Both the position numbers and the translations under genes were made by a program. From assembly GCF_028657945.1 (NCBI RefSeq), contig NZ_CP059693.1, positions 1,178,001-1,242,000 on the forward strand: 64,000 nucleotides of DNA. The letters are read 5' to 3'. Positions 20,713-29,653 of this stretch are shown in pieces. The notes beneath the pieces were generated by a model that saw only the letters and a list, made by a program, of their open reading frames with translations, made no database searches and was not told where the DNA came from. Origin of the DNA: Thalassomonas haliotis. Its GTDB lineage: Bacteria; Pseudomonadota; Gammaproteobacteria; Enterobacterales; Alteromonadaceae. Each line of letters opens with the position of its first letter. Positions within the stretch are counted from its first letter, which is position 1.

Positions 20713-21582
20713 ATGACTGATATTATTAAGGAAATATTCAATTTTAACCGTGGCAGTGCCGCGGTTTTCTTTTGTTGTTGTTTATTGTTATCTGCCTGTA
20801 GCACCCGGCAAACACCGGCGCCGGTTGCCAGTGTCCATGGCAGCGTGCCTTTGAAAAATCGGGTAAAAAACAGCATAAGCGCCACCGAATATACGGTGAA
20901 AAAAGGAGAAACTTTATATTCCATTGCCTGGCGTGCCAATCTTGATGTCAGGAAGCTGGCGCAAATTAATAGCATAACGGCCCCCTATCGAATCTTCCCC
21001 GGTCAAAAATTAACTTTAACGCCAAAAGTGGCGAAAGCGAGTAAAGTCGCTGCCTCCGCTAAAAAATCGACTAAAAACTCTGGTAAGACCATTGCTAAAG
21101 TAGTGAAGAAACCAGTTGCACCGATTAAAAAGCAAGCGTATGGTAAGAGTGCAAGTGAACAAAAATTAAGCAAAAAATCAACTTTACCCGAGAATAGTTA
21201 TTCGCAAAAAATTCGTGAATGGCGCTGGCCTGCGGTAGGGAAGGTAATAGCGAAATTTTCAACTGCACCCCAAGGCAACAAGGGAATAGATATTGCCGGT
21301 CGTCGGGGCAACGCCGTAAAAGCCGCAGCTGCGGGTAAAGTCGTATATGCAGGTAACGCGTTAAGGGGATATGGAAATCTAGTTATCGTTAAACACAACG
21401 ATGATTATTTAAGTGCCTACGCCCACAATGACCAAATTAAAGTGAAAGAGCAGCAACTTGTGAAAGCAGGTGATGTTATCGCCAACATGGGAGACACCGA
21501 ATCCGAAAGAGTCATGCTTCATTTTGAAGTTCGCTTTCGGGGCAAATCGGTCAATCCACTGAAGTACTTACCAAAAAAATAA
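20713..21582 (+). CDS. nlpD: Murein hydrolase activator NlpD (lipoprotein)
   Basis: NlpD activates the septal amidase AmiC during daughter-cell separation. From ATG 20713 the protein is 289 residues; in-frame TTG 20662 would add 17 residues but pushes the lipobox too far in. The signal sequence ends in lipobox LLSAC (Cys29). A LysM domain follows (YTVKKGETLYSIAW ... FPGQKLTL), then a Lys/Ser-rich linker and a degenerate M23/LytM domain (GNKGIDIAGRRG, GNALRGYGNLVIVKHN, AYAHNDQI, LHFEVRFRGKSVNPL). As in other NlpD proteins the zinc-ligand pattern is incomplete, so it should be an activator rather than an enzyme. In enterobacteria the main rpoS promoter lies inside nlpD; the same order holds here. 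Confidence 0.93.
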   Translation: MTDIIKEIFNFNRGSAAVFFCCCLLLSACSTRQTPAPVASVHGSVPLKNRVKNSISATEYTVKKGETLYSIAWRANLDVRKLAQINSITAPYRIFPGQKLTLTPKVAKASKVAASAKKSTKNSGKTIAKVVKKPVAPIKKQAYGKSASEQKLSKKSTLPENSYSQKIREWRWPAVGKVIAKFSTAPQGNKGIDIAGRRGNAVKAAAAGKVVYAGNALRGYGNLVIVKHNDDYLSAYAHNDQIKVKEQQLVKAGDVIANMGDTESERVMLHFEVRFRGKSVNPLKYLPKK

Positions 21583-21665
21583 TAATATCTATAAACGGAT
21601 TATTGGAGCCAACGTGAACATTTAATCAGTATTTTTAAGCTTTGCTAAATTATGGGAGATATAGC

Positions 21666-22592
21666 ATGGGCAAACAAAAAGAACTAAATGAAGTTGTTAT
21701 TGATGATAAGAACAGCGAACAGGAGGTTTCGTTAAAGGCTCAGGATGAGGTCTCGGCGAACTTGGATGCAACCCAGTTGTATTTGAGCGAAATTGGTTTT
21801 TCCCCGTTACTGACCGCAGAAGAGGAAGTTTATTTTTCTCGTCTGGCGCTTAAAGGTGACGAGCCATCCCGAAAACGCATGATCGAAAGCAATCTAAGGT
21901 TAGTGGTTAAAATAGCGCGACGCTATAATAATCGGGGTTTGCCGTTACTGGATTTAGTCGAAGAAGGAAACTTAGGCCTGATCCGCGCCGTAGAAAAATT
22001 TGACCCCGAACGGGGCTTCCGCTTTTCCACTTACGCCACCTGGTGGATACGACAAACGATTGAACGGGCGATCATGAACCAGACCCGCACCATACGTTTA
22101 CCTATCCATGTCGTTAAAGAACTCAACATCTACCTGCGTGCCGCCCGCGAGCTGGTACAAAAACTTGACCACGAACCCACAGCGGAAGAAATCGCCACTG
22201 CCCTGGATAAGCCGGTGGCAGATGTCAGCAAAATGCTGCGCCTGAATGAGCGCATTACCTCAGTAGACTCGCCCTTTAGCGGCGACACAGAAAAAGCCCT
22301 GCTGGATGTCATTCCCGATGAAAAAAGCGGCGGCCCGGAAGGGGACCTGCAATCGGAGGATATGAACAACAATATCATCCACTGGCTCAATGAGCTCAAC
22401 TCCAAGCAGCGGGAAGTACTGGCGCGCCGTTTTGGCTTAATGGGTTATGAAGCGGCAACCCTTGAAGATGTCGGCGTGGAAATCGGCCTGACCCGCGAGC
22501 GGGTGCGGCAGATCCAGGTGGAAGCATTAAAACGGCTGCGAGATATCTTAAGCCAGCAAAATTTGTCAATAGAAGCCATTTTCCAAAACTAA
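21666..22592 (+). CDS. rpoS: RNA polymerase sigma factor RpoS
   Basis: RpoS is the stationary-phase and general stress sigma factor. ATG 21666 with a GGGAGA ribosome-binding site gives 308 residues (MGKQKEL...); an upstream in-frame TTG at 21642 is less likely. Region 1.2 contains [16 protein letters not shown] and region 2 contains [38 protein letters not shown] (split here only by description). The -10 recognition helix is [17 protein letters not shown]. Region 3 follows, and region 4 ends in the helix-turn-helix [21 protein letters not shown]. It sits directly downstream of nlpD and is convergent with mutS across an accessory insertion. Confidence 0.97.
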   Translation: MGKQKELNEVVIDDKNSEQEVSLKAQDEVSANLDATQLYLSEIGFSPLLTAEEEVYFSRLALKGDEPSRKRMIESNLRLVVKIARRYNNRGLPLLDLVEEGNLGLIRAVEKFDPERGFRFSTYATWWIRQTIERAIMNQTRTIRLPIHVVKELNIYLRAARELVQKLDHEPTAEEIATALDKPVADVSKMLRLNERITSVDSPFSGDTEKALLDVIPDEKSGGPEGDLQSEDMNNNIIHWLNELNSKQREVLARRFGLMGYEAATLEDVGVEIGLTRERVRQIQVEALKRLRDILSQQNLSIEAIFQN

Positions 22593-22631
22593 CGTTAGAT
22601 GCGGTAAGTATCATTACACTCTGTAGTTTTT

Positions 22632-22664
22632 AAACCTTATCGCCTTTGGCGGTAAGGTTTTTTT
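22632..22664 (+). terminator. Intrinsic terminator after rpoS
   Basis: The stem AAACCTTATCGCC / GGCGGTAAGGTTT (one G-T pair) with loop TTT is followed by TTTT. Confidence 0.9.
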
Positions 22665-22945
22665 ACGTTGGTAAAAGTAAATACATGGGCTGTGTTTAAT
22701 CCATGCTATTTGTGAGCCTCACCCTCAAATTTCTTTCAAAAAAAAAAGCCCATTTACTGTTTATTTATCCAGCTAAACGGACTTTAGGTATAGTGCGATC
22801 CATCCACATAAGGAGAGCGCCCATTCCAGGTTTTTAATTCACCGCTTGTTGCGCTGTTGCGCTTTAGGCGATAACTCAAGTCGCAACCCCTGAGTGCGGA
22901 CACACCAGAGGTCGCTAACCACAACGAACTATCGAGGAGAACGTC
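22665..22945. other. Non-coding leader region of the symE-like gene
   Basis: No gene was found. It includes a run of A residues near 22740, then sequence with AGGAG-like patches (22811-22816 and 22936-22941); the second is the ribosome-binding site of the symE-like ORF. In E. coli the symE leader is the target of antisense RNA SymR and a LexA operator. Neither could be confirmed here: no CTGT-N8-ACAG box was seen. Confidence 0.35.
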
Positions 22946-23212
22946 ATGGCTGAATTTCATCATACGTCAGAGCCAGACTCGGCAAAAGTAAAATATCCCA
23001 CTTATCGGCAACTGACCGTGCAACAAACGGTTTCCTGCACGGCTTCGAAAACCCGTGGCATAGGTATTAACTATGTGCCGGTAAAGCTTGAACCTTGCAT
23101 TGTGCTCAGGGGGAAATGGCTGAAATTGGCGGGCTTTACCGCGGGCAAAAGATCAGTATCAGGGGAAGTCAAGGTGAGCTTACCATCACACCTAAGCAGG
23201 CAGGCTAAATAA
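22946..23212 (+). pseudogene. symE: SymE-like toxin gene, apparently broken by a -1 frameshift near its 3' end
   Basis: The open frame encodes 88 residues. Its middle (PCIVLRGKWLKLAGFTAGK) matches SymE, an SOS-induced toxin of AbrB/SpoVT-like fold with RNA- or nucleoid-targeting activity. After the GFTAGK point (about 23147) the expected family sequence continues in the other frame: KISIRGSQGELTITPKQAG with a TAA at 23206-23208. The annotated frame instead runs into unrelated SVSGEVKVSLPSH and stops at 23212. A single lost base in GCGGGCAAAAG explains this. The ribosome-binding site (GAGGAGA) and ATG are intact. A base-call error cannot be excluded. Confidence 0.7.
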
Positions 23213-23506
23213 CGGAGCAATGCCCCGGACAAACGGGTTAAAGAAGCCAGGCTGTTGTGTCTCAACATGATGCAGCAGCTTGCTAAGTACACTGCAAGCG
23301 GCATTTTTCTGGATGCAAACAGACAAACTTTCTACTAAGTCTCAATATAACCCTATTATCCGGGAGTGTGCTTTGTTGATCTTAGCTGTATAGGGTTCAG
23401 GCATGCTGCCCATAGCCAGAATAAAGCATTTTCATAAATACCAAGGGGTTAGCTTGCCCCTGTACAATCGACCTGAGCCAAATGCAGAAGCATGTTAAAT
23501 TATTTA
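23213..23506. other. Intergenic stretch between the symE relic and vapB
   Basis: No convincing gene or RNA was found. The sequence carries short degenerate direct repeats of AACCCTATTA / TATAGGGTTCAG type (about 23349-23400), which read as CCCTAT...ATAGGG, a loose inverted repeat. Confidence 0.3.
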
Positions 23507-23535
23507 ATCTTTACCTATCGTAAAATAGTAAAGAT
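23507..23535. promoter_or_regulatory. Upstream palindromic operator of the vapBC pair
   Basis: The perfect inverted repeat ATCTTTAC (23507-23514) / GTAAAGAT (23528-23535) has a 13-bp AT-rich spacer. It shares the GTAAAG half-site with the palindrome just downstream, which suggests cooperative binding of the antitoxin complex. Confidence 0.6.
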
Positions 23536-23542
23536 GTGATAG

Positions 23543-23569
23543 CCTTTACTTATTCCCGATAAGTAAAGG
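23543..23569. promoter_or_regulatory. Main palindromic operator of the vapBC pair
   Basis: The perfect 11-bp inverted repeat CCTTTACTTAT (23543-23553) / ATAAGTAAAGG (23559-23569) has spacer TCCCG and ends ten bases before the antitoxin ATG. Autoregulation by a dimeric AbrB-type antitoxin is the usual arrangement for vapBC operons. Confidence 0.7.
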
Positions 23570-23579
23570 TCAGTTAAAG

Positions 23580-23795
23580 ATGAAAGTCAGTGCAAAAAGA
23601 CAAATTACCCTGCCGATTGATCAGTGCGTAATCGCGCATATCGATAAGGGGGATGAAGTAGAAAGCTTTGTCGACAGGCAGGGCGTTATTTCGATTGTAA
23701 AGAAATCCACAGGTGCTGCAGGGGGCATTTTAAAAGGGATTAAAGCCGCTGCTGATGCTAGCGAAGATGAATCATTGCAGAGCGCGATTAATTGA
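23580..23795 (+). CDS. vapB: AbrB/MazE-type antitoxin (VapB-like)
   Basis: A 71-residue protein. Its N-terminal half MKVSAKRQITLP...IDKGDEVE...GVISIVKK (about 1-42) is the swapped-hairpin AbrB/MazE/SpoVT DNA-binding fold. The C-terminal half (about 48-71, GGILKGIKAAADASEDESLQ) is probably the flexible toxin-neutralising tail. It overlaps the PIN toxin gene by one base (TGATG) and lies directly downstream of two palindromes. This is the standard type II layout: unstable antitoxin first, stable toxin second. Confidence 0.85.
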   Translation: MKVSAKRQITLPIDQCVIAHIDKGDEVESFVDRQGVISIVKKSTGAAGGILKGIKAAADASEDESLQSAIN

Positions 23796-24229
23796 TGATT
23801 GCTATTGATACTAACGTCTTGCTCCGCTACCTGATCCAGGATGATGAAGCACAGGCAAAGCAAGCGATAAAGCTGTTCGCCGGCAGTCAAAAAATTTTAG
23901 TCACTGATGTGGTGCTTACGGAAACGATTTGGCTGTTAAAGGGCAAGCGCTACCAGTTGTCGAAAGAAAAGATTGTCGATGTGATCCACGCGCTGTTTGC
24001 CGAGACAAACATCCAGTTTGAAGACGGCCAGTCGGTTTGGTGTGCGTTAAAAGATTATGCTAATGCTGCGCCCATCAAAGTGAAAGGTAAAACCAAGCAA
24101 GCAGATTTTCCCGATGCCTTGATTGTGAATAAAGCAAAACGGTACGGGCAAACGCATAATGTCGATGTGTCAGCCATCTATACCTTTGATAAGGCGGCAC
24201 TTGAAATAGATGGCACCAAAGAGCCATAA
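23795..24229 (+). CDS. vapC: PIN-domain ribonuclease toxin (VapC-like)
   Basis: A 144-residue protein (start ATG 23795; TTG 23792 is also in frame). The PIN domain opens with MIAIDTNVLLRYL (Asp5), and the second acidic residue is Glu in VVLTETIWLL (about 41). The C-terminal acidic group is ADFPDALIVNKAKRYG (Asp about 103 and 106), followed by IYTFDKAAL (Asp about 134). All four acidic positions expected for Mg-dependent RNA cleavage are present, so the toxin looks intact. VapC enzymes typically cleave initiator tRNA or rRNA; the target here is unknown. It is coupled to vapB by overlap. Confidence 0.88.
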   Translation: MIAIDTNVLLRYLIQDDEAQAKQAIKLFAGSQKILVTDVVLTETIWLLKGKRYQLSKEKIVDVIHALFAETNIQFEDGQSVWCALKDYANAAPIKVKGKTKQADFPDALIVNKAKRYGQTHNVDVSAIYTFDKAALEIDGTKEP

Positions 24230-24264
24230 CCACGGAAACGTAAATATGGAACTGGAGAAAATGG

Positions 24265-24528
24265 GTGAATAAAAACACTTTAGCGAAATATTTGGTTAAC
24301 TTTACTGATGGTTGGAGTAGCGCCGTTCACCACGCGATAGAACTGAAGTTAAAGGAGAAAGCAAGAGGTCAATATCCTGATGGTTATCCTCTCGACAAGC
24401 TCGATGAGCAAATGAAAAAACATAGAGAATTTTACTATCAAAGGTTTACTACGACAGGAAATTTATTACTCGCGGGCAGTGCAATCATTATCTCTATTAT
24501 TGCACTATTCGTAAGTTTATTTGTATAA
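24265..24528 (+). CDS. Small protein with one C-terminal membrane helix, unknown function
   Basis: The frame starts with GTG 24265 behind a GGAG ribosome-binding site (about 24252) and codes for 87 residues. The N-terminal 60 residues are charged and soluble (KLKEKARGQYPDGYPLDKL). The last 25 or so form one strong membrane helix (NLLLAGSAIIISIIALFVSLFV), which gives a tail-anchored topology. It follows vapC by 35 bases and could be a passenger of the island. No family was recognised. Confidence 0.5.
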   Translation: MNKNTLAKYLVNFTDGWSSAVHHAIELKLKEKARGQYPDGYPLDKLDEQMKKHREFYYQRFTTTGNLLLAGSAIIISIIALFVSLFV

Positions 24529-24583
24529 AGGTCGGGCCTGAACACCGGCATCAGGAATCAAAGGAAACGAGCAGGAGCTGACA

Positions 24584-24742
24584 ATGGAAAATGAAGGGAA
24601 AGAGCAAGAGCACTACAATATCGGTAATGACATTAATTTGTTCCATGTGTTGATCATGGCAATTTTTGCCGGTTTTGTCACGGACAGCGGGATTGTCGGC
24701 CTTGCAGCCTTTGTTGGGCTTTGCACGTTTTTCTGTTTTTGA
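24584..24742 (+). CDS. Small putative membrane protein (52 residues), unknown function
   Basis: ATG 24584 is preceded by a good AGGAG ribosome-binding site (about 24573-24577). The 52-residue frame has a charged N-terminus (MENEGKEQEHYNIGND) and then a continuous hydrophobic stretch (about 19-52, with LIMAIFAGFV and GLAAFVGL) reaching to the stop. It lies between two other small ORFs of the rpoS-mutS island. The ribosome-binding site and hydrophobic pattern are the only support. Confidence 0.4.
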   Translation: MENEGKEQEHYNIGNDINLFHVLIMAIFAGFVTDSGIVGLAAFVGLCTFFCF

Positions 24743-24859
24743 CGGCTCGCGCTGTCAGCAAGAATGCTAAAAAACAAAGTGACAATTAACCACGGAAACG
24801 AGTTCGGCATGCCGGACTTCCTATAAAATATAAGCAAATGAAATACAAAAGGAATGATA

Positions 24860-25162
24860 ATGAGTCAAGAAATTAGCCTGGACCCTGTAAGAGTAGAAGC
24901 GGCGCATGTTTGGGCTGAAGTGATGTTCGATGGAATAGAAGAGCAAAACGGCGAAGTGACACTCCAGAAAAAAGAGCTGCGCATCGAAGAAGTTTACCGG
25001 CGAATGGACGGAAGAGTTGACAAATCGACGCTTGAAGAAATATCGGAAATGGACGTTAACGAATTTTTATACCTTGCTGCCAATGGTAATGAGGAAGCAA
25101 TGGCAGGTCTTGTTCAGGCAATACGAGAAAGTATTGATGATGCTGTTGAGCGCGGAAACTAA
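24860..25162 (+). CDS. Small acidic protein, unknown function
   Basis: About 100 residues from ATG 24860 (ATG 24854 is two codons upstream) with an AAGGA ribosome-binding site. It is soluble and acidic: SLDPVRVEAAHVWAEVMFDG, then KKELRIEEVYRRMDGRVDKSTLEEISEMDVNEFL (two parts of one helix-rich region) and IRESIDDAVERG. The composition suggests an all-helical small protein. No family was recognised. It lies in the accessory stretch between rpoS and mutS. Confidence 0.55.
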   Translation: MSQEISLDPVRVEAAHVWAEVMFDGIEEQNGEVTLQKKELRIEEVYRRMDGRVDKSTLEEISEMDVNEFLYLAANGNEEAMAGLVQAIRESIDDAVERGN

Positions 25163-25166
25163 AGAA

Positions 25167-25274
25167 ATGAAAACAAGCATACTGCTAATCGCGCTCTTTT
25201 GTGGGCAAGTGTTTGCCGGGGCGGGGGACTCCAATGAGCCGCCCAAACCTGCCGCCGCCATGGCGTTGTCTTGA
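25167..25274 (+). CDS. Very short ORF with signal-peptide-like start, possibly a gene remnant
   Basis: Thirty-five residues: an apparent signal sequence (MKTSILLIALFCGQVFAGAG) followed by SNEPPKP and a stop. Immediately after, another frame continues without a stop for about 30 codons (LTLAQGRKVGYFAAA..., to about 25364). This may be a broken short secreted gene or a dispersed repeat. Without comparison to other genomes it remains a weak call. Confidence 0.25.
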   Translation: MKTSILLIALFCGQVFAGAGDSNEPPKPAAAMALS

Positions 25275-25449
25275 CACTGGCCCAGGGCCGGAAAGTAGGT
25301 TATTTTGCCGCCGCCACAGGGAGTGGCCCCCGCTTTGCTCGCCCCATTGTCGGGGTTAGCTGGTGAAACACACTCCCCTTTCTGCTGCAAATATTGTTAT
25401 AAACTACAGGGTAAGCCGACCCTTGTTTAAAAAAGTTGCTACAACATAA

Positions 25450-25487
25450 AAAAATGAACCACTTCTCCAGGGAAGTGGTTCATTTTT
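25450..25487. terminator. Terminator at the mutS 3' end
   Basis: The perfect 16-bp inverted repeat AAAAATGAACCACTTC (25450-25465) / GAAGTGGTTCATTTTT (25472-25487) has a 6-nt loop. A and T tracts on both sides make it usable in both directions. Confidence 0.88.
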
Positions 25488-25510
25488 AAGAAGTTAAAAA
25501 TGGGCTGTGA

Positions 25511-28069
25511 TTACAGCTGTTCTTTAAGATTAAACAGTAAATCCAGCGCCTGTCTCGGGCTTAAGTCATTAATATCGGTAGCGGCTAAAACATCCACCAC
25601 AGGATGGTTAGCCATCAGCGGCAGCTGTTCAAAGCTGGCTTCACTGGCCGGTAAAATCGACGGCGCCTGTTGGTTCTCCAGCTCGGCTAATCGCTGTTTA
25701 GCCCTGTGGATCACGGCTTTTGGCACTCCGGCAAGTTGGGCCACCTGCAAACCGAAACTTTTGCTGGCAGCCCCTTCCTGCACTGCATGCATGAAAATAA
25801 TATTGTCGTTATGCTCAACCGCATCCAGATGCACATTGGCCAGGCTGGGGATTTGCTCTGCCAGCAGGGTCAGCTCGAAATAATGGCTGGCGAACAGGGT
25901 AAAGGCGCGGGTTTTATTGGCGAGCATTTCTGCGCAGGCCCAGGCCAGGGATAAGCCGTCATAGGTGCTGGTGCCGCGGCCGATTTCATCGAGCAGTACC
26001 AGGCTTTTATCGGTGGCGTTATGGAGAATATTGGCGGTTTCTGTCATTTCCACCATAAAGGTCGAGCGGCCGCTGGCGAGATCGTCTGAGGCGCCGATTC
26101 GGGTGAAGATGCGATCCACCATGCCGATTTTCGCCGTGCTCGCCGGTACGTAACAACCGATATGGGCCAAGAGTACGATTAACGCGGTTTGGCGCATATA
26201 GGTTGATTTACCGCCCATGTTCGGGCCGGTAATGATCAGCATTTTCCGATCCTGGTTTAAGGCGACCGGGTTGGCAATAAAGGCATCTTCGGTCATTTGC
26301 TCGACTACCGGGTGGCGGCCTGCTTCTATTTCGACGCCGGGCGTGCTGCTTAAGCTGGGTTTGACATAATTTAAGGTTTCTGCTCTTTCGGCGAAAGTAT
26401 TAAGTACGTCCAGCTCTGCCAGGCCCTGAGCCAGTTGCTGTAGCTGTGCCAGCTCAGGTAATACCTGGTCGAAAAGCTCGTCATATAAACGTTTTTCCAG
26501 CGCCAGGAATTTGCTCTGGGCGCTGAGCACGGTTTCTTCGTGTTGTTTCAGCTCTTCGGTAATATAACGTTCATTGTTTTTCAGGGTCTGGCGGCGGATA
26601 TACTCCGCTGGCACATCACCCGAGGAAGCGCGGCCCACTTCAATGAAGAAGCCGTGTACCTTGTTATAGCCGACTTTCAGGCTGTGGATGCCGGTGCGGG
26701 CCTTTTCTCTTTCTTCTATTTCCGCCAGGAAATCGGTGGCGCCGTCACTGAGATCTCTTAACCTGTCAAGCTCCTGGTGATAACCGGGGGCGATCACGCC
26801 GCCGTCGCGGATCAGTACCGGCGGGTTGTCTACTATTGCCTGTTCGAGTAAGTGCTGGATTTCCGGCATGGGTTTGGTATCCCGCGCCAGTTGCAGTAAA
26901 TAATCTTTCGGGCTGACTGCCAGTAGCTGCTGTAATTCATCCAGTTGCTGCAGGGCGTTACGCAGGCGGGCGAAATCTCGCGGCCGCGCGGATCTTAACG
27001 CGATACGGGAGACGATACGTTCCACATCCCCTAAAGGTTTGAGCAAGTCGAAAAGCTCTTCCTGCAAATCTTGCGCTAAGATATCGCTGATGGCATTTTG
27101 CCTGTTGGTTAATGTGCTCAGCTCCCTCAGCGGGAAATGCAGCCAGCGTTTAAGCAGGCGTGAACCCATAGGGGTAGCGCTTTTATCCAAAATGGATGCC
27201 AGGGTATTTTCCAGGCCGCCGGAGAGGTTCATGGTTAATTCCAGGTTGCGCCGGGTGGCGGCATCAAGCACTACGCCGGTGGCGGAAGACTCGCTGATAA
27301 TGGCGCGGATATGGGGCAGGGCGGTGCGCTGGCTGTCTTTAACATATTGGAACAGGCAACCGGCAGCGGCCAGGCCACGGGTTTGCTCGGCCACGCCAAA
27401 ACCCGACAGCTCCTTTGTGCCAAATTGCTTGTTGAGTAATTTAACCGCAGTATCCAGGTCGAATTCCCAGTCGGGGCGACGACGCAGGCCTTTTCTGTTG
27501 TCGATCAACGCCATTTCGGAGAATGACTCGGGATATAGCAGTTCCGCCGGTGACAAGCGCTGTAATTCTGCCTGCAGCTGTTCGCTGTTTCTCGGCTCGG
27601 TTAACACAAAGCGGCCGCTGGTCATGTCCAGGTAGGCCAAACCAAACCCCTGGGCGGTCTCGGCAATGGCGACAATCAGGTTATCTTGCCTGTCGGATAA
27701 TAAGGCCTCGTCGCTGACGGTACCCGGGGTCACAACTTTTACCACTTTACGCTCTACCGGGCCTTTGCTGGTGGCGGGATCGCCAATTTGCTCACAAAGG
27801 GCCACCGACTCACCGAGCTGGACTAATTTTGCCAGGTAAGTTTCCACCGCATGATAAGGCACCCCCGCCATAGGAATGGCATTGCCGCCGGATTTACCCC
27901 GGGCGGTGAGGGAGATATCCAATAAATCCGAGGCTTTTTTGGCATCGTCAAAAAACAACTCATAAAAATCTCCCATGCGGTAAAACACCAATATATGGGG
28001 AAACTCGGCTTTAATGGTCAGATACTGGCGCATCATAGGGGTATGGGAGGAAAAATCTGTTGTTGTCAT
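25511..28069 (-). CDS. mutS: DNA mismatch repair protein MutS
   Basis: MutS recognises mismatches and small loops and recruits MutL. The 852-residue length matches E. coli (853). The mismatch-recognition domain carries MGDFYELFF with the Phe-x-Glu wedge (Phe35, Glu37). The connector, lever and clamp domains follow. The ATPase domain has Walker [15 protein letters not shown] (from about 615), Walker [17 protein letters not shown] and ASHYFELT. It is convergent with rpoS and divergent from recA. Confidence 0.98.
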   Translation of the reverse strand: MTTTDFSSHTPMMRQYLTIKAEFPHILVFYRMGDFYELFFDDAKKASDLLDISLTARGKSGGNAIPMAGVPYHAVETYLAKLVQLGESVALCEQIGDPATSKGPVERKVVKVVTPGTVSDEALLSDRQDNLIVAIAETAQGFGLAYLDMTSGRFVLTEPRNSEQLQAELQRLSPAELLYPESFSEMALIDNRKGLRRRPDWEFDLDTAVKLLNKQFGTKELSGFGVAEQTRGLAAAGCLFQYVKDSQRTALPHIRAIISESSATGVVLDAATRRNLELTMNLSGGLENTLASILDKSATPMGSRLLKRWLHFPLRELSTLTNRQNAISDILAQDLQEELFDLLKPLGDVERIVSRIALRSARPRDFARLRNALQQLDELQQLLAVSPKDYLLQLARDTKPMPEIQHLLEQAIVDNPPVLIRDGGVIAPGYHQELDRLRDLSDGATDFLAEIEEREKARTGIHSLKVGYNKVHGFFIEVGRASSGDVPAEYIRRQTLKNNERYITEELKQHEETVLSAQSKFLALEKRLYDELFDQVLPELAQLQQLAQGLAELDVLNTFAERAETLNYVKPSLSSTPGVEIEAGRHPVVEQMTEDAFIANPVALNQDRKMLIITGPNMGGKSTYMRQTALIVLLAHIGCYVPASTAKIGMVDRIFTRIGASDDLASGRSTFMVEMTETANILHNATDKSLVLLDEIGRGTSTYDGLSLAWACAEMLANKTRAFTLFASHYFELTLLAEQIPSLANVHLDAVEHNDNIIFMHAVQEGAASKSFGLQVAQLAGVPKAVIHRAKQRLAELENQQAPSILPASEASFEQLPLMANHPVVDVLAATDINDLSPRQALDLLFNLKEQL

Positions 28070-28408
28070 TGCTCTTGGATTATTTGTTAACAGGCATTAA
28101 ACATGCGGGAAATTATTTGCCGGGAATTATGCCACAGCCTCAGGGGAGAAGCTTTAGTTATTAGCAGAGCGATTATCTTAAATTCTTTGTACAGTAAAAA
28201 CACCTGTATAGAAATGCTGTGCCAGCGTTGTCGGCCAGAAATTAACAGTAAAACGGCACAAAATAATTTTACTTTATTAACAGGCTCTTAGCTTGGAATT
28301 TGCCGCTAATACCCAATTAAAATAATAAAAGGACTTGATACTGTACGACTATACAGTATACTGGCGTCATTGAAACAGATTAAACCTATCGTAATTGTGG
28401 AGCGATAA
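28070..28408. other. mutS-recA divergent intergenic region
   Basis: This 339-bp region carries the recA promoter and SOS box at its right end and presumably the mutS promoter at its left end. No further gene or RNA is supported. Confidence 0.5.
28335..28362 (+). promoter_or_regulatory. recA promoter overlapped by a LexA (SOS) box
   Basis: A promoter TTGATA (28335-28340), 16-bp spacer and TATACT (28357-28362) overlaps a perfect SOS box. The box is TACTGT (28339-28344), eight bases, then ACAGTA (28353-28358). LexA bound here would block RNA polymerase; this is the canonical gammaproteobacterial recA control. Confidence 0.93.
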
Positions 28409-29437
28409 ATGGACGATAACAAAGAAAAAGCACTTTCAGCAGCGTTAAGCCAGATTGAACGTCAGTTTGGTAAAGGCTCAATCATGAAGCTGGGTGAAAA
28501 CCGCAGCATGGAAGTCGAAACTATTTCTACCGGATCTCTGGGTCTGGATGTCGCCTTGGGTGCCGGTGGCTTACCTTTAGGGCGTGTTGTTGAAATTTAC
28601 GGTCCGGAATCGAGCGGTAAAACCACCTTAACCCTGGAAGTTATTGCCGAAGCCCAGCGTAACGGGAAAATTTGTGCTTTCGTTGATGCCGAGCATGCCC
28701 TTGACCCGATTTATGCGGAAAAGCTGGGTGTTAATATCAATGATCTTTTAGTGTCTCAGCCGGATACCGGTGAGCAGGCGCTAGAGATCTGTGACATGTT
28801 AACCCGCTCGGGCGCTATCGATGTTATCGTCGTTGACTCGGTGGCAGCATTAACGCCGAAAGCGGAAATCGAAGGTGACATGGGGGACTCTCACATGGGC
28901 TTACAAGCCCGTATGTTATCCCAGGCGATGCGTAAGCTAACCGGTAACCTGAAGCAGTCTAATACCATGCTGATCTTCATCAACCAAATCCGTATGAAAA
29001 TTGGTGTGATGTTCGGTAGCCCGGAAACCACTACCGGTGGTAATGCCCTGAAATTCTATGCTTCGGTACGTTTGGATATTCGCCGTATCGGTGCGGTGAA
29101 AAGCGGCGACGAAATCGTTGGTAACGAAACCCGGGTTAAGGTGGTTAAAAACAAAATTGCACCGCCGTTTAAACAAGTGGAATTCCAAATCCTATACGGT
29201 GAAGGTATCAACAACCTGGGCGAGTTAATCGACCTTGGCGTACAGCACAAAATGGTCGAAAAAGCCGGTGCCTGGTACAGCTATAACGGCGAACGTATCG
29301 GTCAGGGGAAAGCGAATGCCACTAAATACCTGAGCGAGCATAAAGAAATGGCCCAGGAAATCGACGGCCGTTTACGTGAGTTATTATTAACCAGAAATGT
29401 TGATAATGAAGCTCAGGAAGAAAACGTAAGTGAGTAA
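28409..29437 (+). CDS. recA: Recombinase RecA
   Basis: RecA forms the ATP-dependent strand-exchange filament and triggers LexA self-cleavage. It is 342 residues. Walker A is GPESSGKTT (residues 65-73) and Walker B is [10 protein letters not shown]. The L1 and L2 loop regions are [22 protein letters not shown] (in two parts) and [31 protein letters not shown] (likewise). The C-terminal tail is acidic ([12 protein letters not shown]). No recX-like gene follows. Confidence 0.99.
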   Translation: MDDNKEKALSAALSQIERQFGKGSIMKLGENRSMEVETISTGSLGLDVALGAGGLPLGRVVEIYGPESSGKTTLTLEVIAEAQRNGKICAFVDAEHALDPIYAEKLGVNINDLLVSQPDTGEQALEICDMLTRSGAIDVIVVDSVAALTPKAEIEGDMGDSHMGLQARMLSQAMRKLTGNLKQSNTMLIFINQIRMKIGVMFGSPETTTGGNALKFYASVRLDIRRIGAVKSGDEIVGNETRVKVVKNKIAPPFKQVEFQILYGEGINNLGELIDLGVQHKMVEKAGAWYSYNGERIGQGKANATKYLSEHKEMAQEIDGRLRELLLTRNVDNEAQEENVSE

Positions 29438-29478
29438 TCCCTTTACCTGCTAAGCCGGTAAATTGAAGCCTGATATAG

Positions 29479-29506
29479 AACCACTGCCCCGGCAGTGGTT
29501 TTTTTA
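29479..29506 (+). terminator. Intrinsic terminator after recA
   Basis: The perfect 10-bp stem AACCACTGCC / GGCAGTGGTT with a CC loop is followed by TTTTTT. Confidence 0.9.
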
Positions 29507-29653
29507 TACGCAAAATTTATGCTCTGCAGTGGCTTCTTGGGAGAAGCACTTTGATAAGCAAAATTTAAGCTAATAGCATAGGGGATTTAATCCCTCATTT
29601 TTGGGCATTAATTTATAATTAATGCAGCGATGAAAAACAAAACAAATTATTTT

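Noticed and set aside
23071-23304. Minus-strand ORF overlapping the symE relic (SymR-like or coding)
   Set aside because: It shows no protein-like pattern or ribosome-binding site; an antisense RNA cannot be inferred from sequence alone.
27039-27635. Plus-strand 198-residue ORF inside mutS
   Set aside because: Antisense shadow of mutS with a biased composition (Ser/Arg) and no motifs.
29601-29619. TTGGGC and TATAAT before metA as a promoter
   Set aside because: The spacing is only 7 bp, far too short for sigma-70.
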